In this document: piece by piece, positions 59,825 through 64,000 of the stretch
Position numbering within the stretch: the first letter of the stretch is position 1
Layout of the letters: each line of letters begins with the position of its first letter
NCBI RefSeq assembly: GCF_001718195.1
Contig: NZ_MCNV01000021.1
Span: forward strand, 1-64,000
Reading direction: 5' to 3'
DNA length: 64,000 nt
From: Paraburkholderia nodosa
Lineage (GTDB): Bacteria > Pseudomonadota > Gammaproteobacteria > Burkholderiales > Burkholderiaceae
Position numbers and translations under genes: made by a program
Notes under the pieces: model-generated
Seen by the model: the letters and a program-made list of their open reading frames with translations, nothing else
The model's database searches: none
What the model was told of the DNA's origin: nothing

Positions 59825-60627
59825 CGAAATTCGATGCAGTTCGCCTGCGCAAGACCATCTTGGATATGGCATTTGCGGGGTCGACAGTCCACATTGGCTG
59901 CGCATTTTCAATCGTGGAGTTGCTTGCAGTGCTTTACCGAAGCCATTTGCGCTTCGATGCAAACGACCCACGCTCCGCACGCCGCGACTACATGGTGCTC
60001 AGTAAGGGGCACGGTGTTATGGCGCAATATGCCTGCCTGCATGAAATCGGCTGGCTCGCGGCGCAGGACATCGCTCGGTATTTCGGAAACGGCACCCATC
60101 TTAAAGGGCTGGCAGATGCACACGTGCCGGGTATCGAAGTCACTTCCGGTTCGTTAGGACACGGCCTGTCTGTTGGCGTCGGACTCGCATTGGGTGCGAA
60201 GAGAAAAAAGACGGAGCAAATGTGCTATGCGCTTGTTGGAGACGGCGAATTGAACGAAGGGCCAATCTGGGAAGCCGCCCTTTTCGCTGCTCAGTTCAAA
60301 CTGGACAACCTGGTAGTAATCGTAGACGTGAACGGTTTTCAAGCCATGGGTTCGACCGATGAGGTCATCGGCCTTGGCGATATAGCCGCGAAGTTCGCGG
60401 CTTTCGATTTCGACACGTTGAGCATCGACGGCCACGACGAAGCTGCGATTGGTGCCGCCTATCACCAATTCAAAAACCAGAAGAACGGACGCCCAAAGGC
60501 GCTAATAGCCAAGACAGTCAAAGGGAAAGGCGTCTCGTTCATGGAACACGACAATATCTGGCACTACACGCGGCTCACATCGCAGACCTATGAAGCTGCC
60601 GTGTCTGAACTGGGAGGCCAGCAATGA
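59821..60627 (+). CDS. Transketolase-like subunit, N-terminal half
   Basis: A 268-aa thiamine-diphosphate-binding subunit equal to the first half of a transketolase. MVLSKGHGVMAQYACLHEIG, SGSLGHGLSVGVGLALGAKR and YALVGDGELNEGPIWEAALF (GDG...metal/ThDP site) with LDNLVVIVDVNGFQAMGSTD are characteristic. The two halves overlap by ATGA (60624-60627), so a heterodimer is built. Split transketolases in sugar-nucleotide operons act on unusual keto sugars rather than in central metabolism. Located directly after the SDR and rfbH, it may transfer a two-carbon ketol unit onto the C4 keto group of the CDP-3,6-dideoxy sugar. This role is inference. Confidence 0.8.
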   Translation: MTKFDAVRLRKTILDMAFAGSTVHIGCAFSIVELLAVLYRSHLRFDANDPRSARRDYMVLSKGHGVMAQYACLHEIGWLAAQDIARYFGNGTHLKGLADAHVPGIEVTSGSLGHGLSVGVGLALGAKRKKTEQMCYALVGDGELNEGPIWEAALFAAQFKLDNLVVIVDVNGFQAMGSTDEVIGLGDIAAKFAAFDFDTLSIDGHDEAAIGAAYHQFKNQKNGRPKALIAKTVKGKGVSFMEHDNIWHYTRLTSQTYEAAVSELGGQQ

Positions 60628-61553
60628 GAGACGCATTTTCGAACGCATTGGTAACTGCAGCCAAACAAGACCCCACGGTGTTGCTGCTGACAGGCGACCA
60701 CGGTTACGCGCTTTTCGATGCGTTCCGGCACGCATGCCCCGATCAGTATCTGAATTGCGGCATAGCCGAGCAAAATATGGTTGGCGTCGCTGCCGGACTC
60801 GCGAAGGCGGGGTTCCGCCCAATCGTCTATGGCTTGGCAGCGTTCGTACCGATCCGCGTGCTTGAGCAGATCAAGATCGATGTCTGCTATGAGAATTTGC
60901 CCGTTACCTTTATCGGCGACGGAGCTGGAGTCGTTTACGCGCAGCTTGGCACTAGCCATCAATCCACCGAAGATATCGCCGCGTTGCGCGCTGTATCCCA
61001 AATTTCGATTTATTCGCCTGGCGACAGATTCGAATTAACTGCATGCGCAGAGCGTATCATGCGCAATCCGGGTCCCGCGTACCTTCGAATTGGCAAGGCC
61101 GACCTCGGTGACATCCATAGTGCGCCTCTAAGCAACTGGTCAAACGGCGATTTGATTGCGGCGACTAACACTGGCGCGCCGTTTCTGTTTGTTGCCACTG
61201 GCTCTGGCGTCAAGTTGGCACAAAAAGTGGCTGCAGCACTGGGCAATGCAGACGTCGTTTCCGCCCCTTGTCTCAAACCATTCCCGGAATTGTCACTGCG
61301 CACCTTGGCCAAGGGCCGAGAGGCAATAATCACGTTCGAGGAACATTCGATCTACGGCGGACTTGGCGGCCTGGTCGCTGAAACGTTGATGGGTCACTAC
61401 CTTGGAACATTTGTACGCGTCGGCATTCAAGATCGTTTCAGCGAGATATGCGGTAACTATACGTATCTGATGGAGAGCCACGGTTTGGCCCCTGAGAGTG
61501 TTGAGAAACGGATCAGAAAGGCACTTGATGCAAGCGCCCAACTCCAACAGTAA
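60624..61553 (+). CDS. Transketolase-like subunit, C-terminal half
   Basis: A 309-aa partner subunit carrying the pyrimidine-binding and C-terminal domains: VLLLTGDHGYALFDAFRHAC, YLNCGIAEQNMVGVAAGLAK (catalytic glutamate of the ThDP site), KAGFRPIVYGLAAFVPIRVL and GNADVVSAPCLKPFPELSLR. LTACAERIMRNPGPAYLRIG is typical of transketolase C domains. It begins at the ATGA overlap with the N-terminal subunit and overlaps the gtrA-like start at its 3' end. The function is tied to the N subunit and the rfbFGH pathway. Confidence 0.8.
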   Translation: MRDAFSNALVTAAKQDPTVLLLTGDHGYALFDAFRHACPDQYLNCGIAEQNMVGVAAGLAKAGFRPIVYGLAAFVPIRVLEQIKIDVCYENLPVTFIGDGAGVVYAQLGTSHQSTEDIAALRAVSQISIYSPGDRFELTACAERIMRNPGPAYLRIGKADLGDIHSAPLSNWSNGDLIAATNTGAPFLFVATGSGVKLAQKVAAALGNADVVSAPCLKPFPELSLRTLAKGREAIITFEEHSIYGGLGGLVAETLMGHYLGTFVRVGIQDRFSEICGNYTYLMESHGLAPESVEKRIRKALDASAQLQQ

Positions 61554-61980
61554 GCCCGACGAGTTTGTAGGCGAGACGGGAAGCGAGCGTGGTCTCGCTG
61601 GCGAGCCAATGCGAAAAACGGCAATTCAGCTTGTTCGCTTTCTGGTTGTCGGCGGGCTGAACACCGCATTCGGATACTCGTTGTTCGCCGTACTCACCTA
61701 CGTTGGTGTCGTCTACCCAATCGCAATCGGCCTCGCAACGGTCGGTGGCGTCCTGTTCAACTTCCAGAGCGTAGGGCGACTGGTTTTCTCCGGTGCGCCT
61801 CGCTCGCGTTTCTGGCGTTTCGTGGGCGTCTATTGTGTCGTCTACCTGGTGAATCTCGGCGGCGTACGTTTGTTGCTAGATCATGGCGCCAGCGTTTACG
61901 TCGCAAATGCACTCATGCTGATTCCACTCAGTCTGCTTGCATTCATCCTTAACCGTCAGTTTGTTTTCAATTTCCCATGA
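61528..61980 (+). CDS. gtrA: GtrA-family flippase
   Basis: A 150-aa small membrane protein with about four hydrophobic segments: QLVRFLVVGGLNTAFGYSLF, VVYPIAIGLATVGGVLFNFQ, FWRFVGVYCVVYLVNLGGVR and ALMLIPLSLLAFILNRQFVF. These are typical of GtrA, which flips undecaprenyl-phosphate-sugar across the membrane for O-antigen modification. The ATG at 61528 (GAAAGG upstream, overlapping the transketolase stop) gives a 37-residue polar leader; an alternative ATG at 61609 gives the usual 123-aa size. It overlaps gtrB by ATGA. Confidence 0.82.
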   Translation: MQAPNSNSKPDEFVGETGSERGLAGEPMRKTAIQLVRFLVVGGLNTAFGYSLFAVLTYVGVVYPIAIGLATVGGVLFNFQSVGRLVFSGAPRSRFWRFVGVYCVVYLVNLGGVRLLLDHGASVYVANALMLIPLSLLAFILNRQFVFNFP

Positions 61981-62972
61981 AGCACGTTACGGTCGTCACT
62001 CCCTGTTTCAATGAGGAGGAAAACATCGAGGCGGTGTACAACGAGGCTCGCCGAGTATTCTCGACGATTCCCGGTGTGACATACGATCACCTGTTCATCG
62101 ACAATGCGTCCACAGACGCGACTGTCAGCAAGCTGCGCAGTATTGCGGCGACAGACCCTGCCGTTAGCGTGATTGTGAATGCGCGAAATTTCGGGCACAT
62201 CCGTTCTCCGATGCATGGACTGATGCAGGCAAAGGGTGACGCTGTGATTCTTCTGGTCGCCGACCTCCAGGATCCGCCTGACCTGATGCGTGATTTTGTC
62301 GAGAAGTGGCTTGCGGGCGCACCGATCGTGATCGGGGTGAAGCCTGAGTCGAAAGAGTCTGCGCTTTTTTTTGCGCTGCGTCGTGCGTACTACCGTCTAG
62401 TCACGCGCATTGCAAACGTGAAGCTCATTCAAAACTTCACCGGGTTTGGGCTCTACGATCGGAAAATTATTGAAATTCTGCGGAAGATTGACGATCCCTA
62501 TCCGTACTTTCGCGGGCTCATCTGCGAGATCGGCTTCGATGTGATCCAGTTGCCTTATGTGCAACCGCGACGCAAACGTGGGATATCCAAGAACAACTTC
62601 TATACGCTGTACGACATCGCGATGCTTGGCATCACCTCGCATTCGAAGGTGCCGCTCAGGCTTGCTGCTATCGGAGGGTTTTTCCTGTCAGGTGTAAGCC
62701 TCTGTCTGTCGCTCGTATACCTGGTGTTGAAGTTGATGTACTGGAACAGCTTCTCCATGGGAAGCGCCCCGATGCTCATCGGGTTGTTCTTTTTTTCGTC
62801 AGTGCAATTGTTTTTCATCGGTTTGCTGGGTGAGTACGTGGGCGCAATTCTGACTTATGCCCAGAGACGTCCGTTAGTGATTGAACGAGAGAGAATCAAC
62901 GGCATCGCTTCGTCTGACGATGCTAGCTCGGCTGCCGTTGAAAAATCGGACTCTATTGCGCCCGCAGCCTAA
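61977..62972 (+). CDS. gtrB: GtrB-like polyprenyl-phosphate glycosyltransferase
   Basis: A 331-aa GT2 with two C-terminal membrane segments. MKHVTVVTPCFNEEENIEAV, LFIDNASTDATVSKLRSIAA, VNARNFGHIRSPMHGLMQAK, ILLVADLQDPPDLMRDFVEK (metal DxQ) and QNFTGFGLYDRKIIEIL are the standard bactoprenol glucosyltransferase (GtrB/DPM1) blocks. Hydrophobic segments IGGFFLSGVSLCLSLVYLV and LIGLFFFSSVQLFFIGLLGE anchor it. It would charge undecaprenyl phosphate with glucose, or with the unusual sugar made by the operon, before flipping by GtrA. Confidence 0.9.
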   Translation: MKHVTVVTPCFNEEENIEAVYNEARRVFSTIPGVTYDHLFIDNASTDATVSKLRSIAATDPAVSVIVNARNFGHIRSPMHGLMQAKGDAVILLVADLQDPPDLMRDFVEKWLAGAPIVIGVKPESKESALFFALRRAYYRLVTRIANVKLIQNFTGFGLYDRKIIEILRKIDDPYPYFRGLICEIGFDVIQLPYVQPRRKRGISKNNFYTLYDIAMLGITSHSKVPLRLAAIGGFFLSGVSLCLSLVYLVLKLMYWNSFSMGSAPMLIGLFFFSSVQLFFIGLLGEYVGAILTYAQRRPLVIERERINGIASSDDASSAAVEKSDSIAPAA

Positions 62973-62989
62973 TTCTTAAATTCACCTCC

Positions 62990-64000
62990 GTGACAGATCT
63001 CACCGCAAAAGATACGTTGAGTACGCATTCGCCGACAAGAAACAGGGGCGTCGTGTGGGGCGTCCCGTCAGTATTAGCTTTGGCCACGCTAGCCACTGGA
63101 TGGTTAGCCATTGGCGGAAGATATTTTGACATTAGTGTCCCGCTTACCTACTCAGGCGATGGCTTGTTGATCCTTACATGGATCAAACGCGCCATGGAAA
63201 ATCCATGGATCTTCCATACAGACATGATGGGAGCACCATTTGGTGCGGAACTTTACGACTATCCGATTCCAGACTCTGGGAGCATTCTTGTACTGAAGAT
63301 TCTGGGCATTCTTTCGGGGAGCGCCGGAATGGCGTTCAATATTTATTATCTTTCAGGCTTCCCGATAAATGCCCTCGCCGCATATTTTGTGTTGCGAAAA
63401 CTGTCCGTATCTCGGTCCTTTAGTTTCGCCGGCGGATTCATCTTCACAACCCTGGCATTTCACTTTCTGCGCGCCGGTCATCTTTTTTACACATGGTATT
63501 TTGCTGCACCGATTTTTATTTGGTATGCGTACCGAATTCATATTGGCGATCTTATTTTTTTCGACAACAGGCGTCCCCTATCGAGTCGCATCCTTGATAT
63601 CGCCACCCTGGCTGCCCTCTCCTGCTTTGGAGTCTACTATTCTTTCTTTGGCGCTCTTACATTTTTTACCGCCGGAATGGTGCGTTACATCCGCACGCGC
63701 TCAATCAGGTCCATCGGAGCGTGTTTGATTTCTGTGGCGATTGTAACCACCGGCATAGTCGCAAATGTGGCTCCTAACGTTATTTATCGCGCCGAACACG
63801 GTGTAGATCAGGAGGTGGCAGATCGATCTCCGCAGAGCACGGAAATATACGGCTTAAAGATTGTGCAGCTCCTATTGCCTCGCCCTGGGCATCGGCTTCC
63901 CGCTTTTGCCAAATTGAATCTTGCATATTCGAATGATTTTCCGCTTGTAAACGAGAACAGCACCGCATCGCTGGGGATCATCGGAAGCGTCGGTTTCATC
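62990..64000 (+). CDS. GtrC-like polytopic glycosyltransferase, 5' part (continues past the window)
   Basis: An open frame from GTG 62990 to the window end (at least 337 codons), many of them hydrophobic. The N-terminal part VTDLTAKDTLSTHSPTRNRG is cytoplasmic and is followed by repeated membrane segments (WGVPSVLALATLATGWLAI, NIYYLSGFPINALAAYFVL, FAGGFIFTTLAFHFL, YFAAPIFIWYAYRI, SIGACLISVAIVTTGIVANV). Acidic residues occur in loops (SGDGLLILTWI, LYDYPIPDSG). This is the topology of periplasm-facing Gtr-type specific transferases that move sugar from undecaprenyl phosphate to the O chain. Weak ribosome-binding site; the true start may differ. Substrate unknown. Confidence 0.65.
   Translation, partial: MTDLTAKDTLSTHSPTRNRGVVWGVPSVLALATLATGWLAIGGRYFDISVPLTYSGDGLLILTWIKRAMENPWIFHTDMMGAPFGAELYDYPIPDSGSILVLKILGILSGSAGMAFNIYYLSGFPINALAAYFVLRKLSVSRSFSFAGGFIFTTLAFHFLRAGHLFYTWYFAAPIFIWYAYRIHIGDLIFFDNRRPLSSRILDIATLAALSCFGVYYSFFGALTFFTAGMVRYIRTRSIRSIGACLISVAIVTTGIVANVAPNVIYRAEHGVDQEVADRSPQSTEIYGLKIVQLLLPRPGHRLPAFAKLNLAYSNDFPLVNENSTASLGIIGSVGFI

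Noticed and set aside
1..64000. CRISPR arrays, tRNA or rRNA genes, transposase genes or integrase
   Set aside because: No regular spaced repeats, cloverleaf-like sequence or catalytic transposase/integrase motif was found on reading.

Overview
The window is high-GC chromosomal DNA from a beta-proteobacterium of the Burkholderia/Paraburkholderia/Caballeronia group. Three things point there: a waaA-kdoO-waaC inner-core locus containing a Kdo 3-hydroxylase gene, a Burkholderia-type type VI secretion (T6SS) island with a VasX/BTH_I2691-like effector, and a DUF746 zinc-ribbon protein. No rRNA, tRNA, CRISPR array, integrase or intact insertion sequence was found.

Layout. (1) 1-2,000: tauBC-type sulfonate ABC transporter. 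(2) 2,166-14,256: T6SS island on the minus strand. Intact tssE is followed by a tssF cut after about 87 codons, then a complete vgrG - DUF4123 adaptor - 971-aa effector - three tandem immunity paralogues - PAAR module, then a tssG 5' piece fused to the 3' end of a lytic transglycosylase gene, and DUF746. (3) 15,300-24,750: inner-core LPS genes waaA, kdoO, waaC and a phosphomannomutase/phosphoglucomutase. Two degraded extra copies of the waaA 3' end flank acquired genes (a CgeB-like glycosyltransferase, an ICMT-family methyltransferase with an attC-like hairpin, and a GT9 glycosyltransferase). (4) 24,989-27,087: Wzx-like flippase and a GT2 glycosyltransferase. (5) 27,100-37,850: mobile-element remnant with a dead higBA, a parDE-like pair, an AlpA regulator, two duplicated Xre regulators with small divergent partner genes, and an IncP-like mobilisation module (TraI relaxase, TraJ-like protein, oriT-like gap, TraK/TraL/TraM-like proteins). 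(6) 37,855-42,005: truncated second lrgB, a ParB/KorB-like gene fragment beside a perfect 30-bp palindrome, two divergent methyltransferase genes, and a 3' remnant of the GT2 gene. (7) 42,002-43,113: intact lrgAB. (8) 43,316-54,939: O-antigen backbone functions (GT4, galE, gmd-rmd for GDP-D-rhamnose, waaL-like ligase, cysC, WbpM-like dehydratase, WecA-like initiating transferase and its epimerase). (9) 55,603-64,000: a compact operon rfbF-rfbG-rfbH - SDR reductase - split transketolase (two genes) - gtrA - gtrB - gtrC-like (runs off the window).

Working together. Regions 3, 4, 8 and 9 form an LPS biosynthesis district: inner core (Kdo, Ko, heptose), precursor synthesis, lipid-linked assembly, ligation, and a final module. 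That module probably makes a CDP-3,6-dideoxyhexose, may extend it with a ketol unit using a two-subunit thiamine-diphosphate enzyme, and may attach it by a Gtr-type lipid carrier route. The predicted branched sugar is the most interesting possible new biology here and is an inference from gene content. The other notable theme is genome plasticity. Partial copies of chromosomal genes (waaA 3' ends, lrgB, a GT2 3' end) bracket acquired cassettes, which suggests repeated homology-assisted insertion at LPS genes. The T6SS core genes look decayed while the antibacterial effector-immunity cassette is intact.
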